DNA of 64,000 bases from Symbioplanes lichenis (GCF_030709675.1 NZ_JAUZQD010000002.1:124001-188000); one strand, 5' to 3'. Positions 17,458 through 25,708 are shown, numbered from the stretch's first letter. The notes: a model not told the origin generated them from the sequence alone. Numbers and translations are program-made.

Positions 17458-18222
17458 ATGGCTGAGCCGCTCTGGACCGGGCCCGCGGTGGCGCTGGTCA
17501 CGCTTTTCACTGCCGACGGCCGCATCGATGCAGAGGCTACTGCTGCGCACGCGGCGCGGGTGGTCGGTGCCGGGTTGCGGGCGGTGCTGGTCAATGGGAG
17601 TACGGGCGAGGCCTCCACGCTGGAGGACCATGAGCGGACCGCGCTCGTGGCCGCCGTGCGCGCGGCGTGTCCCGGCGTGCCGGTGCTGGCCGGGGCCTCG
17701 GGGGAGTGGTGGGGTCAGGCCGCGCAGCGGGTGCGCGACGCCGCCGGGGCGAAAGCCGACGCCGTGCTCGTGGCGCCGCCGCGGCTGGGGACCGATCTGG
17801 GCGGCTACTACGAGGAGGTCGCCGCGGCGGCCGGGGACGTGCCCGTGCTGGCCTATCACTATCCGCCGGTCGCGGGTGGGCCGGTGCCGGTGGAGGCGTT
17901 GCCCGGGTTGCCGGTGGCCGGGACCAAGGATTCGAGCGGCGACCCGGTGCGGCTGGGCCGGCAGCTCGACCTCGACTGGCCGGGTCACGTCTACGTCGGC
18001 TCGTCCGCGCTGCTCGGCCACGCGAACTGGCTGGGCGCGACCGGGGCGATCGTGGCCGCCGCGAACCTCGTACCGTCGGAGTGTCTGGCCGCCTGGGACC
18101 GTGACCCGAAGGCGCAGCTCACCGTGCTGCGGGCCGAGCGGGAGGCCAAGGCGGCACCCGGCGGACTCAAGGGCGCCGTCGCCGCCCGCTTCGGCACGAG
18201 CGCCTACCGCCGTACGAGCTGA
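17458..18222 (+). CDS. Dihydrodipicolinate synthase/N-acetylneuraminate lyase (DapA) family aldolase
   Basis: The protein has 254 residues, short for a family of about 290. It forms a TIM barrel with the pyruvate-binding GSTGEASTL loop and the Schiff-base lysine K157 in VAGTKDSSGD. AYHYPP stands where DapA has a YNxP tyrosine. It presumably condenses or cleaves pyruvate with an aldehyde, but the substrate is not deducible and no lysine-pathway neighbour is present. The ATG at 17458 lies 7 bases after a TAGGCT hexamer (17445-17450), suggesting a leaderless mRNA. The last seven codons are duplicated downstream in a 31-bp tandem repeat. Confidence 0.85.
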   Translation: MAEPLWTGPAVALVTLFTADGRIDAEATAAHAARVVGAGLRAVLVNGSTGEASTLEDHERTALVAAVRAACPGVPVLAGASGEWWGQAAQRVRDAAGAKADAVLVAPPRLGTDLGGYYEEVAAAAGDVPVLAYHYPPVAGGPVPVEALPGLPVAGTKDSSGDPVRLGRQLDLDWPGHVYVGSSALLGHANWLGATGAIVAAANLVPSECLAAWDRDPKAQLTVLRAEREAKAAPGGLKGAVAARFGTSAYRRTS

Positions 18223-18334
18223 GCGCGCGGGCGCCTACCGCCGTACAAACTGAGCGCGCGAGCCGGCCGCGCGCCTCGCCCGCCGCGAAGGTGAGGGCCC
18301 GCCGCGAAGGTGAGGGCCCGCCGCGAAGGTGAGG
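18200..18334. repeat. Two tandem arrays at the 3' end of the DapA-family gene
   Basis: A 31-bp unit (18200-18230) that contains the last codons and the TGA stop is repeated at 18231-18261 with three mismatches. Three near-identical 19-bp units, GCCCGCCGCGAAGGTGAGG, then follow at 18278-18334 and reach the 3' end of the convergent PH-like gene. Confidence 0.9.
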
Positions 18335-18346
18335 GCCCGCCGCGCG

Positions 18347-18703
18347 TCAAGCGGGTGTGCGGGCGCGTTCGATGCGGTCGGCCGTCGCGCGCGGGTCGGG
18401 GGCCTCGATGACCAGCCGGGTGTACTCCTCGTCGGCGAGCTCGATGACCACCGCCTTGGCGGCGTCGCGGACGTTCCAGAAGATGCGGCCCTCGCCGGTG
18501 CGGAAGGTGCCCGCGACGATGACGCCGGGCATGTTGGTGCCCTTGGTGCGCACGCCCTTGAAGCCGCGGACGATCCCCGGGTCGGGTGTCGCCCCGCGCA
18601 CGTGGGCCAGCGGGATCGTCAGCCGCTTCTTGAGCGCCCACAGGACGTCGAGCCCCTCGAGGGTGATGACGAGAGCGTCGCCGGTGATGTCGATGCGTGC
18701 CAT
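18347..18703 (-). CDS. Small PH-like domain protein of unknown function
   Basis: The protein has 118 residues and no membrane segment. It has an alternating beta pattern (ARIDITGDALVITLEGLDVL, then TIPLAHVRGATPDP, GVIVAGTFRTGEGRIFWNVR, KAVVIELADEEYTRLVIEA) that resembles small bacterial PH-like proteins common in actinobacteria. I do not recognise a function. It is 13 bases downstream of the TetR gene on the same strand and probably co-transcribed. Confidence 0.8.
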   Translation of the reverse strand: MARIDITGDALVITLEGLDVLWALKKRLTIPLAHVRGATPDPGIVRGFKGVRTKGTNMPGVIVAGTFRTGEGRIFWNVRDAAKAVVIELADEEYTRLVIEAPDPRATADRIERARTPA

Positions 18704-18716
18704 GTCGTCCTCCGTG

Positions 18717-19199
18717 TCACTGCGAGACCAGCAGGGTGGCGCCTGTCGCGCGGCCGGGCTGGGCGCGGGCGCGCAACAGCAGGCCGAGCAGGGCGGCGGT
18801 CAGGTCGGCGGCCCGGGCCGGATCGGCGCCGGCCGGGCGGAGCGCCGCGTCGAGCAGGTCGAGCGCTCGCCCGACCTCGGCGGCGACCTCGTCGTCCACG
18901 GCGGCCCGCTCGGCCGCCGCGAGCAGCAGGAAGCCCAGCTCCTCGCCGCCGGAGCCGAGCAGGGCGCGGGCCGGGTCGGCCGACTGCGCGATGCGCGTCA
19001 CGTCCTGGTCGACGTGGTGGCGCAGCGCGGCGAGATAAAGGCCACGTTTGCTGCCGAACGTCTTGTAAAGGCTGCCGCGGTGCACACCCGTGGCGCTCAC
19101 GAGATCGTCGACGGACGTGCCGTCGTAGCTGCGCCCCGCGAACAATTCGGCTGCCGCCGCCACCGCGAGCCGCTCGTCGAAACCCCTCGGCCGTCCCAT
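18717..19199 (-). CDS. TetR-family transcriptional regulator
   Basis: This is a 160-residue regulator. The N-terminal helix-turn-helix (ELFAGRSYDGTSVDDLVSAT, GVHRGSLYKTFGSKRGLYLA) is clear. The ligand-binding half is short (about 100 residues) and alanine-rich. It is divergent from an LLM oxidoreductase gene with a compound inverted repeat between them, the usual arrangement for local autoregulation and control of the neighbour. Confidence 0.92.
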   Translation of the reverse strand: MGRPRGFDERLAVAAAAELFAGRSYDGTSVDDLVSATGVHRGSLYKTFGSKRGLYLAALRHHVDQDVTRIAQSADPARALLGSGGEELGFLLLAAAERAAVDDEVAAEVGRALDLLDAALRPAGADPARAADLTAALLGLLLRARAQPGRATGATLLVSQ

Positions 19200-19216
19200 G
19201 CCTGAGGACCCTACGC

Positions 19217-19254
19217 GTTTGAGAACGACCGGTCAAGAACGACCATTCTCAAAC
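19217..19254. promoter_or_regulatory. Candidate TetR operator between divergent genes
   Basis: GTTTGAGAA (19217-19225) is perfectly inverted as TTCTCAAAC (19246-19254). Between them AGAACGACC occurs twice as a direct repeat (19222-19230, 19236-19244), and GACCGGTC at 19227-19234 is itself a palindrome. Two overlapping TetR sites fit this arrangement. Confidence 0.65.
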
Positions 19255-19275
19255 CCGGCGTGGGAGGGTGGGATC

Positions 19276-20160
19276 ATGCGACTTTCCATCTGGCCGCGGG
19301 CGACCCAGCCGTACGCGGGAATCCTCGACGCCGCCCGGCACGCCGAACAGACCGGCTGGGACGGCGTCTGGATCGCCGACCACTTCATGCCCAATGCCGA
19401 CACCTCGTTCGCCGAGACGTCGCCGCTGCTGGAGGCCGGTTCACTGGTGGCGGCGCTCGCGGCGGCCGTGCCCCGGGTGCGGATCGGCACGCTGGTCTAC
19501 GGCATGACCTACCGGCACCCGGCCGTCCTGGCCAACATGGCCACCACCGTCGACCACATCAGCGGCGGCCGCTTCACCCTCGGCGTCGGCGCGGGCTGGC
19601 AGATCAACGAGCACGAGCAGTACGGCATCGAGCTCCCGCCGATCAAGCAGCGCATCGACCGTTTCGTCGAGGGCCTCGACGTCCTGCGCGGGCTGCTGCG
19701 CGAGCCGCGCACAACCTTCGACGGTACGTACTACCGGCTCACCGACGCGATCTGCGAGCCCAAGCCCGTGCAGGACCCGCTGCCCGTCATGATCGGCGCC
19801 AAGGGCGAGCAGCGGATGCTCAAGGTCGTCGCCCAATATGCCGACCTGTGGAACACCTGGGGCCTGCCCGAACTCATCGCCCACAAATCGCACGTCCTGG
19901 ACGAATGGTGCGCGAAGATCGGCCGAGACCCCAAGACCATCGCGCGTACGGCCCAAGCCCTCACCGTGGTCGACGGCCCGCTCCCGGAGACGGGCATGCC
20001 GGCCATCGGTGGCTCGGAGGCGCTGCTGGCCGAGGCCGTCGAGGCGTACCGCGCGACCGGTCTCGACGAGCTGATCGTCCCGGACACGTACCTGGGCACC
20101 GGCGACGACCGCCGCCGCGCGATGGACACCATCTCGAAGATCGTCCGCGACGGCTCCTGA
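19276..20160 (+). CDS. LLM-class (probably F420-dependent) oxidoreductase
   Basis: This is a 294-residue luciferase-like TIM barrel. Family blocks include WDGVWIADHFMPN, PRVRIGTLVYGMTYRHPAVL, VDHISGGRFTLGVGAGWQ and DPLPVMIGAKGEQRMLKVVA, which match TIGR-type F420-dependent subfamilies rather than the FMNH2 monooxygenases elsewhere in this window. The substrate is unknown. The ATG is preceded by GGGAGGG. It is probably controlled by the divergent TetR protein; an HxlR regulator follows 82 bases later. Confidence 0.9.
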   Translation: MRLSIWPRATQPYAGILDAARHAEQTGWDGVWIADHFMPNADTSFAETSPLLEAGSLVAALAAAVPRVRIGTLVYGMTYRHPAVLANMATTVDHISGGRFTLGVGAGWQINEHEQYGIELPPIKQRIDRFVEGLDVLRGLLREPRTTFDGTYYRLTDAICEPKPVQDPLPVMIGAKGEQRMLKVVAQYADLWNTWGLPELIAHKSHVLDEWCAKIGRDPKTIARTAQALTVVDGPLPETGMPAIGGSEALLAEAVEAYRATGLDELIVPDTYLGTGDDRRRAMDTISKIVRDGS

Positions 20161-20209
20161 CGCGCGGGCGGACTCGGCCCGCAAAAAGCGGCGCCCGGCG
20201 CGGGGTCTT

Positions 20210-20238
20210 GCCGTCCGGACGGCGGGCGCGGGTACCGT
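20210..20238 (+). promoter_or_regulatory. Palindrome and -10 region before the HxlR gene
   Basis: GCCGTCCGGACGGC at 20210-20223 is a perfect 14-bp palindrome. A TACCGT hexamer at 20233-20238 lies 4 and 7 bases before the two candidate GTG starts (20243, 20246). The palindrome would lie inside the promoter, as expected for an autorepressor site. Confidence 0.4.
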
Positions 20239-20242
20239 TCGG

Positions 20243-20653
20243 GTGGTGACCGACTTGTTCCTGGCCGACTGCCCGGCGCGGCTGGCGGTCGAGCTGATCG
20301 CCGACAAGTGGACCGTGGTGGTGCTGGCCGGGCTCAGCCGGGGCCCGGTCCGCCACGGCGACCTGGCCGACCGGATCGGCGGCATCTCCCGCAAGGTGCT
20401 CACCCAGACGCTGCGCCGGCTCGAGGCCCACGGTCTCGTCAGCCGCCGGGTGTACGCCGAGGCGCCGCCCCGCGTCGAGTACGAGCTGACCCCGCTCGGC
20501 GCGACCCTGACCGAGCCGATCCAGGTCCTGTCCGAGTGGGCGCGGCAGAACGGCGAGGCCGTGCTGGACGCCCTCGACGCCGGCTCCATTTCCGGCGCAC
20601 GCCGCGCTGCCGCCGCGCATGACGCCCTCGACGCCGGCCCGGCCTCCCGCTGA
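20243..20653 (+). CDS. HxlR-family winged-helix regulator
   Basis: The protein has 136 residues. CPARLAVELIADKWTVVVLA is the HxlR opening (a Cys just before the helix, then DKW), followed by GDLADRIGGISRKVLTQTLRRLEAHGLV and the wing VEYELTPLGATL. HxlR proteins often respond to aldehydes or electrophiles and sit beside redox enzymes. The core ends near residue 108. The extra tail (two DALDAG copies) is alanine-rich and runs into a 36-bp tandem array that includes the stop codon. Confidence 0.9.
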   Translation: MVTDLFLADCPARLAVELIADKWTVVVLAGLSRGPVRHGDLADRIGGISRKVLTQTLRRLEAHGLVSRRVYAEAPPRVEYELTPLGATLTEPIQVLSEWARQNGEAVLDALDAGSISGARRAAAAHDALDAGPASR

Positions 20654-20748
20654 AGCCGACGGCGATGCCACGCCCCGGCCTCCCACTGACGCCGGCGGCG
20701 ATGCCACGCCCCGGCCTCCCACTGACGCTGGCGGCGATGCCACACTCG
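20641..20748. repeat. Three 36-bp tandem repeats across the HxlR stop codon
   Basis: Units at 20641-20676, 20677-20712 and 20713-20748 begin GGCCTCCC(A/G)CTGA; the first contains the TGA stop of the HxlR gene. The rest of the gap to 20911 holds no gene that I can support. Confidence 0.9.
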
Positions 20749-20911
20749 ACCGCTTTCGCTGGCATCGGCGGCGGAGCCGGGTCAGCCGACACCTGAGCCC
20801 AGATCGCGCAGCAGGGGCGGCGCCGGACGAGCTCGTAGGCCGAGGCCGGACTGGACCGCGACAGTGCGGGTATGGCGGTCGGTGACAGACGACTGCGATG
20901 AGGTGAGACCT

Positions 20912-22321
20912 GTGCCGATAGCCACCACCAACCCCGTCACCGGCGAGGTGCTGAAGACGTTCGACGCGCTGACGGACGAGGAGATCGACGCCGCGACCGG
21001 GCGGTCCGCCGACGCGTTCCGGGAGCTGCGCGGCACGACGTTCGAGCAGCGCGCGCAGTGGATGCGGGCCGCCGCCGACCTGCTGGAGGCGGAGCAGGAC
21101 GACGTGGGCGCCCTGATGACGCTCGAGATGGGCAAAACGCTCACGGCGGCCAAGGCCGAAGTGCTCAAGTGCGCAAAGGCGTGCCGCTACTACGCCGACA
21201 ACGCCGAGACATTCCTGGCCGACGAGCCGGCCGACGCGGAGGCGGTCGGGGCGCTGCGGGCGTACGCGCGGTATCAGCCGCTCGGGCCCGTACTCGCGGT
21301 CATGCCGTGGAACTTCCCGCTCTGGCAGGCGATGCGCTTCGCCGCGCCCGCGCTCATGGCGGGCAACACCGGCCTGCTGAAGCACGCTTCCAACGTGCCG
21401 CAGACCGCCCTCTACCTCGGTGAACTCTTCGCCCGCGCGGGCTTTCCGGCCGGCGCGTTCCAGACGCTGCTGGTCGGCTCGGATGCCGTGGAGAAGATCC
21501 TGACCGATTCCCGCGTACGCGCGGCAACCCTCACCGGCAGCGAGGGCGCGGGCCGCTCGATCGCCGCGATCGCCGGGCGCGAGCTCAAGAAGACGGTGCT
21601 GGAGCTGGGCGGCAGCGACCCCTTCATCGTGCTGCCCAGCGCCGACATCGCGGAGGCCGCCCGGGTGGCCACGACGGCGCGCAGTCAGAACAACGGGCAG
21701 TCGTGCATCGCCGCCAAGCGGTTCATCGTGCACACCGACGTGTACGACGAGTTCGTGAACGCGTTCGTCACGAACATGTCCGCGCTGACCGTCGGGGATC
21801 CGATGAGCGACGGCACGGATGTCGGTCCACTGGCGACCGAGCAGGGCCGCGCCGACGTGGAGGAGCAGGTCGCCGACGCGGTCGCCAAGGGCGCCACCGT
21901 ACGCTGCGGCGGCGCGCGTCCCGACGGCGACGGCTGGTGGTATCCGCCGACCGTCGTCACGGATCTCACCCCGGACATGCGGATGTACGCGGAAGAAGTG
22001 TTCGGGCCGGTCGCCGGCGTGTACCGCGTCACCTCGATCGACGAGGCCCTCGAGCTGGCGAACGCGACGCCGTACGGGCTGGGATCCAACGCCTGGACCG
22101 ACGACTCCCTCGAAGCCGAGCACCTGATCGACGGGCTCGACGCCGGGGCGGTGTTCGTCAACGGCATGGTGACCTCGTACCCCCAGCTGCCGTTCGGCGG
22201 TGTGAAGGCCTCCGGCTACGGGCGGGAGCTGTCGGCCGCGGGCATCCGCGAGTTCTGCAACCTCAAGGCGGTCTGGGTCGGCGCGGGCGGCGACGCCGGC
22301 ATCGATGACAAGACCGAGTGA
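20912..22321 (+). CDS. NAD(P)-dependent aldehyde dehydrogenase (succinate-semialdehyde type)
   Basis: This is a 469-residue aldehyde dehydrogenase. The N-terminus (PIATTNPVTGEVLKTFDALT), the NAD site (GPVLAVMPWNFPLWQAMRFA), the general base E231 in VLELGGSDPFIV and the nucleophile C265 in NNGQSCIAAKRF are intact. It groups by motif with the short succinate-semialdehyde dehydrogenases (GabD1-like). GTG at 20912 is preferred over upstream codons because GAGGTGAG precedes it and homologues begin at PIATxNP. An NCS1 permease follows 87 bases later, so the substrate may arise from the imported compound. Confidence 0.93.
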   Translation: MPIATTNPVTGEVLKTFDALTDEEIDAATGRSADAFRELRGTTFEQRAQWMRAAADLLEAEQDDVGALMTLEMGKTLTAAKAEVLKCAKACRYYADNAETFLADEPADAEAVGALRAYARYQPLGPVLAVMPWNFPLWQAMRFAAPALMAGNTGLLKHASNVPQTALYLGELFARAGFPAGAFQTLLVGSDAVEKILTDSRVRAATLTGSEGAGRSIAAIAGRELKKTVLELGGSDPFIVLPSADIAEAARVATTARSQNNGQSCIAAKRFIVHTDVYDEFVNAFVTNMSALTVGDPMSDGTDVGPLATEQGRADVEEQVADAVAKGATVRCGGARPDGDGWWYPPTVVTDLTPDMRMYAEEVFGPVAGVYRVTSIDEALELANATPYGLGSNAWTDDSLEAEHLIDGLDAGAVFVNGMVTSYPQLPFGGVKASGYGRELSAAGIREFCNLKAVWVGAGGDAGIDDKTE

Positions 22322-22340
22322 CGAGCGTCCATGTCTGACC

Positions 22341-22370
22341 ACGAATGGTAATGGCGCTGTAACGGTTCGT
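22341..22370. promoter_or_regulatory. Imperfect 30-bp palindrome before the NCS1 gene
   Basis: ACGAATGGTAATGGC / GCTGTAACGGTTCGT match in 10 of 15 paired positions. A TAGGTT hexamer follows at 22374-22379. It could be an operator for the permease gene; no regulator is adjacent. Confidence 0.3.
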
Positions 22371-22408
22371 TCCTAGGTTGGCCGCATCCGAGACGACGGA
22401 GGCGGCCC

Positions 22409-24046
22409 ATGACGACAGAGATCCCCGCTGCGGACGCCGATGTCCGCGCCGCGACCCACGAGACCCTCGAGGACTACACCCTCCGGTTCGCCCCGCGCAG
22501 CTACCGGCGCTGGTCGACCGGGGTGGTGGCGGTGTCTGCACTGGGTGGCATCGCCTACCTCGCGGACTTCGCGATCGGCGCGAACATCGGCATCTCGTAC
22601 GGCACGACGAACGCACTGTGGGGCATCGGCGTCTTCGCCGTGGTCATCTTCCTGACCGGCTTCCCGCTGGCCTACTACGCCGCCCGCTACAACCTGGACC
22701 TCGACCTCATCACCCGGGGCAGCGGCTTCGGCTACTACGGCTCGGTGGTCACCAACGTCATCTTCGCGACGTTCACGTTCATCTTCTTCGCCCTGGAAGG
22801 CTCCATCATGGCCCAGGGGCTGCGGCTGGGACTGCACGTCCCGCTGTGGCTCGGGTACGCGGTCAGCACGCTCGTCATCTTCCCGCTGGTGATCTACGGC
22901 ATGAAGGTGCTGTCGACGCTGCAGGTGTGGACCACGCCGCTGTGGCTCGTGCTCATGGTGCTGCCCTTCGCGTACCTGCTGATCAGTCACCCCGACTCGA
23001 TCGACAGCTTCTTCGCCTACCAGGGCGAGAACGGCGAGGGCGGGACCAACCTCGGCTCGATCATGCTGGCCGCCGGCGTGTGCCTGTCGCTCATCGCGCA
23101 GATCGCCGAGCAGATCGACTACTTGCGCTTCATGCCCCCGCGTACGCCTGCCAACGCGCGCAAGTGGTGGACCGCCGTGATTCTCGCCGGCCCCGGGTGG
23201 GTGTTCTTCGGCGCGATCAAGCAGGTCATCGGGCTGTTCCTCGCCGTCTACATCATCGCGAGCGTGACCGACGGCGCCGCCGTGGCCAACCAGCCGGTGC
23301 ACCAGTTCCTCGAGATCTACCGGGACATCATGCCCGGCTGGCTCGCCATGACCCTGGCCGTCGTGCTCGTGGTGATCAGCCAGATCAAGATCAATGTCAC
23401 CAACGCCTACTCCGGCTCGCTGGCCTGGACCAACTCGTACACCCGGGTCACCAAGCACTATCCCGGCCGCATCGTCTTCCTCGGTGTCAACCTGGCCATC
23501 GCGCTGGTGCTGATGGAGGCGAACATGTTCGACTTCCTCAACACCATCCTCGGCTTCTACGCCAACTGCGGCATGGCCTGGGTGGTCGTGGTCGCTTCCG
23601 ACATCGTCCTCAACAAGTACGTCCTGAAGCTGTCGCCGAAGGAGCCGGAGTTCCGCCGCGGCATGCTCTACGCCGTCAACCCGGTCGGCTTCGGGTCGAT
23701 GCTGCTGGCCGCCGGACTGTCGATCCTGGCCTTCTTCGGCGCGCTCGGTGCCACCCTCAAGCCGTACTCCCCGCTCGTCGCCATCGTCCTGGGCGTCGTG
23801 CTGCCGCCGATCATCGCGGTCGCCACGCGGGGCAAGTACTACCTGCGGCGCACGGACGACGGGATCCCGCTGCCGATGTACGACGAGTTCGGCAACCCGT
23901 CGGGGGAGCAGCTGACGTGCCACGTCTGCCGCCAGGAGTACGAGCGGCCGGACATGGCGGCGTGCCGGACGCACGACGCGTACGTGTGCTCGCTGTGCCT
24001 CTCCACCGACAAGGTCGCCGACCACGTGTTGCCAGCCGTCCCGTGA
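22409..24046 (+). CDS. NCS1-family nucleobase/allantoin-type permease with zinc-ribbon-like C-terminal tail
   Basis: The protein has 545 residues. Residues 1-475 hold about 12 predicted helices with NCS1 features (GVVAVSALGGIAYLADFAIG, YYAARYNLDLDLITRGSGFG, QIKINVTNAYSGSLAWTNSY). The cytoplasmic tail adds CHVCRQEYERPDMAAC, then CSLCLSTDKVADH: two CxxC pairs plus a further Cys and His, as in a small metal-binding ribbon. NCS1 carriers normally end soon after the last helix, so this tail suggests a protein contact or sensing role. The stop codon is the first base triplet of a 28-bp tandem array. Confidence 0.88.
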   Translation: MTTEIPAADADVRAATHETLEDYTLRFAPRSYRRWSTGVVAVSALGGIAYLADFAIGANIGISYGTTNALWGIGVFAVVIFLTGFPLAYYAARYNLDLDLITRGSGFGYYGSVVTNVIFATFTFIFFALEGSIMAQGLRLGLHVPLWLGYAVSTLVIFPLVIYGMKVLSTLQVWTTPLWLVLMVLPFAYLLISHPDSIDSFFAYQGENGEGGTNLGSIMLAAGVCLSLIAQIAEQIDYLRFMPPRTPANARKWWTAVILAGPGWVFFGAIKQVIGLFLAVYIIASVTDGAAVANQPVHQFLEIYRDIMPGWLAMTLAVVLVVISQIKINVTNAYSGSLAWTNSYTRVTKHYPGRIVFLGVNLAIALVLMEANMFDFLNTILGFYANCGMAWVVVVASDIVLNKYVLKLSPKEPEFRRGMLYAVNPVGFGSMLLAAGLSILAFFGALGATLKPYSPLVAIVLGVVLPPIIAVATRGKYYLRRTDDGIPLPMYDEFGNPSGEQLTCHVCRQEYERPDMAACRTHDAYVCSLCLSTDKVADHVLPAVP

Positions 24047-24280
24047 TGCCGCGCGGGTCGTGCTGTCGGCCGCCTGATGCCACGAGGTGCTGTCGGCTCT
24101 CGTGATGCCACGGTGTGCTGTCGGCTCTCGTGATGCCACGGGGTGCTGTCGGCCTGCTGATGCCACCGTGTGCTGTTGGCCTTGTGATGCCACGGAGTGC
24201 TGCTCGGCCTCCTGATGCCACCGTGTGCTGTCGGCCGCGTGATGCGCTTGGTGCTGGTGCTCACTTCGAGATGCGCCTGG
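24044..24280. repeat. About eight tandem units of 27-31 bp after the NCS1 gene
   Basis: Units begin TGATGCCAC and continue GGnGTGCTGTCGGC; the first includes the permease stop codon. The array decays towards 24280. No gene is supported between 24047 and 24367; the rest is unstructured DNA leading to fliQ. Confidence 0.88.
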
Positions 24281-24367
24281 TGCCGGCGTGACGCTCGAAC
24301 GACGTCGTCAACCGGATTGCAACCGTCCTGCACTTTGCGGAATCCTTCAGCCCCCGAAGAGGAGGGC

Positions 24368-24637
24368 ATGACGGACACGCAGATCGTGGAGCTCGGACTG
24401 CAGGCGATGACGATCGCGGCCAAGCTGTGCGCGCCGACGCTGCTCACCGCGCTGGCCGTCGGGTTCGCCATCTCGCTGTTCCAGTCGGTGACGCAGATCC
24501 AGGAGGCCACACTGTCCTTCGTCCCGAAGGCGGGCGCGGTCGGCGCGGCCATCCTCTTCAGCGGCAACTGGATGCTGGCGGAGATGGTGAAATTCACGAC
24601 GCAGCTCTTCGAGAAGATCCCGACTCTGATCGGCTGA
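24368..24637 (+). CDS. fliQ: Flagellar export apparatus protein FliQ
   Basis: The 89 residues are full length for FliQ. VTQIQEATLSFVPKAGAV matches the family signature (ATQINEMTLSFIPK), and the C-terminus FEKIPTLIG is diagnostic. Two membrane helices are predicted (about 15-40 and 52-75). FliQ forms, with FliP and FliR, the gate of the flagellar type III export channel. AGGAGG lies just before the ATG. No other flagellar gene is in the window, although fliQ is normally between fliP and fliR. It is intact, with no sign of decay. Confidence 0.93.
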   Translation: MTDTQIVELGLQAMTIAAKLCAPTLLTALAVGFAISLFQSVTQIQEATLSFVPKAGAVGAAILFSGNWMLAEMVKFTTQLFEKIPTLIG

Positions 24638-24856
24638 CCCGCCCGCCGCCCGCCGCCAGCCGGGCTCGCAGGGGGCTTCCCCACGCTCGCCGGCCTCCGC
24701 CGCGCCCGCCGCTGCCGGCCGCCCTGGCCGCCGCCCGTCGCGCTTGCAGGCCTTCGCCGCCCGCCCGCCGCTGGTGCTGGCCGTTACGCCCGCCACCGGC
24801 GCAGGCCGCCACGCTCGCCGGCCTTCGCCACGCTTCGCAGTCTTCCACCGCGCAGA

Positions 24857-24886
24857 AGGGTCGCCCGGGTGGGCGGCCCTTTCGCT
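24857..24886 (+). terminator. Rho-independent-type terminator after fliQ
   Basis: AGGGTCGCCC pairs with GGGCGGCCCT (one G-U) across a GGGT loop and is followed by TTCGCTCTCT. The preceding 24638-24856 is GC-rich low-complexity DNA with decayed repeats and no gene. Confidence 0.7.
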
Positions 24887-24903
24887 CTCTCGGGACCGGT
24901 GGG

Positions 24904-25614
24904 TCAGGTATGGCTGGGGTTGCCGTAGTAGGCGCCCGGGCCGTGCTTGCGCTTGAAGTGCCGCTCTTGCAGGTGGGGCGGCACAGCGGCGGCCGCGTTG
25001 AGCGCGAGGGTCTTGAGGGCCATCTCGGCGACCTTCTCGAGGATGATGGCGTACTCGACCGACTTCTGCGCGGTGGCCGCCCACGTGAACGGGCCGTGGT
25101 GCGCGGCCAGGGCGACCGGCATGCCCTGCGCGTCCTCGTCCCCGCCGACCGTGTCGATGATGGCGTGCCCGGTGTTGAGCTCGTAGTCGACCGCGCACTC
25201 CTCGGGCGTGAGGTGCCGCGCCACGGGTACGGGCCCGCTGAACGAGTCGGCGTGCGTCGTGCCCAGCACCGGGATGTCCCGGTCGGCCTGGGCGAAGGCG
25301 ACGGCGTTGGCCGAGTGCGTGTGGGTGATCCCGCCGACCGACGGCCACGCCAGGTAGAAGGCCCGGTGGGTCTCGCTGTCCACCGACGGGCGCAGGTCGC
25401 CGTCCAGCACCTTGCCCGTCTCCAGGCTCACCGGCACCAGCTTCTCCGGGGTCAGATCCTCGTACGCGACACCGGACGGCTTGATCACGTAAAGCCCGGC
25501 CTCCCGATCGACGCCGCTGACATTGCCCCACGTGAGCGCGGCCAGCCCGGTCGCCGGAATCATCTGGTTGGCGCGCAGGACAGCCTCGCGCAAAGCGGCG
25601 GAACCGTAGGTCAT
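24904..25614 (-). CDS. araD: L-ribulose-5-phosphate 4-epimerase
   Basis: This is a 236-residue class-II aldolase-fold epimerase converting L-ribulose 5-phosphate to D-xylulose 5-phosphate. Motifs are GLAALTWGNVSGVDR, the zinc ligands in GITHTHSANAVAFAQ and the third histidine in ALAAHHGPF. The length matches E. coli AraD (231). No araA or araB gene is near, so arabinose use would need a second locus. The ATG at 25614 is chosen by family length. A GTG at 25635 is possible, but it overlaps a LacI-type dyad, which argues for initiation at 25614. Confidence 0.92.
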   Translation of the reverse strand: MTYGSAALREAVLRANQMIPATGLAALTWGNVSGVDREAGLYVIKPSGVAYEDLTPEKLVPVSLETGKVLDGDLRPSVDSETHRAFYLAWPSVGGITHTHSANAVAFAQADRDIPVLGTTHADSFSGPVPVARHLTPEECAVDYELNTGHAIIDTVGGDEDAQGMPVALAAHHGPFTWAATAQKSVEYAIILEKVAEMALKTLALNAAAAVPPHLQERHFKRKHGPGAYYGNPSHT

Positions 25615-25621
25615 GGCCCGG

Positions 25622-25637
25622 ATGTTAACGCTCACAT
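25622..25637. promoter_or_regulatory. LacI-type operator-like dyad upstream of araD
   Basis: ATGTTAAC / GCTCACAT forms a 16-bp dyad (6 of 8 pairs) with the central CG of LacI/GalR operators. It lies 7 bases before the ATG. Confidence 0.4.
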
Positions 25638-25708
25638 GAGCCCGAAACAACTGTGCGGCCGCGGTGGCTCAGGCTCACACGGCGGAGTCCAAGGGGAAAT
25701 GCGGGCTC

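Noticed and set aside
24594..24848. Possible small gene after fliQ on the minus strand
   Set aside because: Low-complexity Gly/Arg/Ala sequence without a ribosome site; better read as repeat-like spacer before the terminator.
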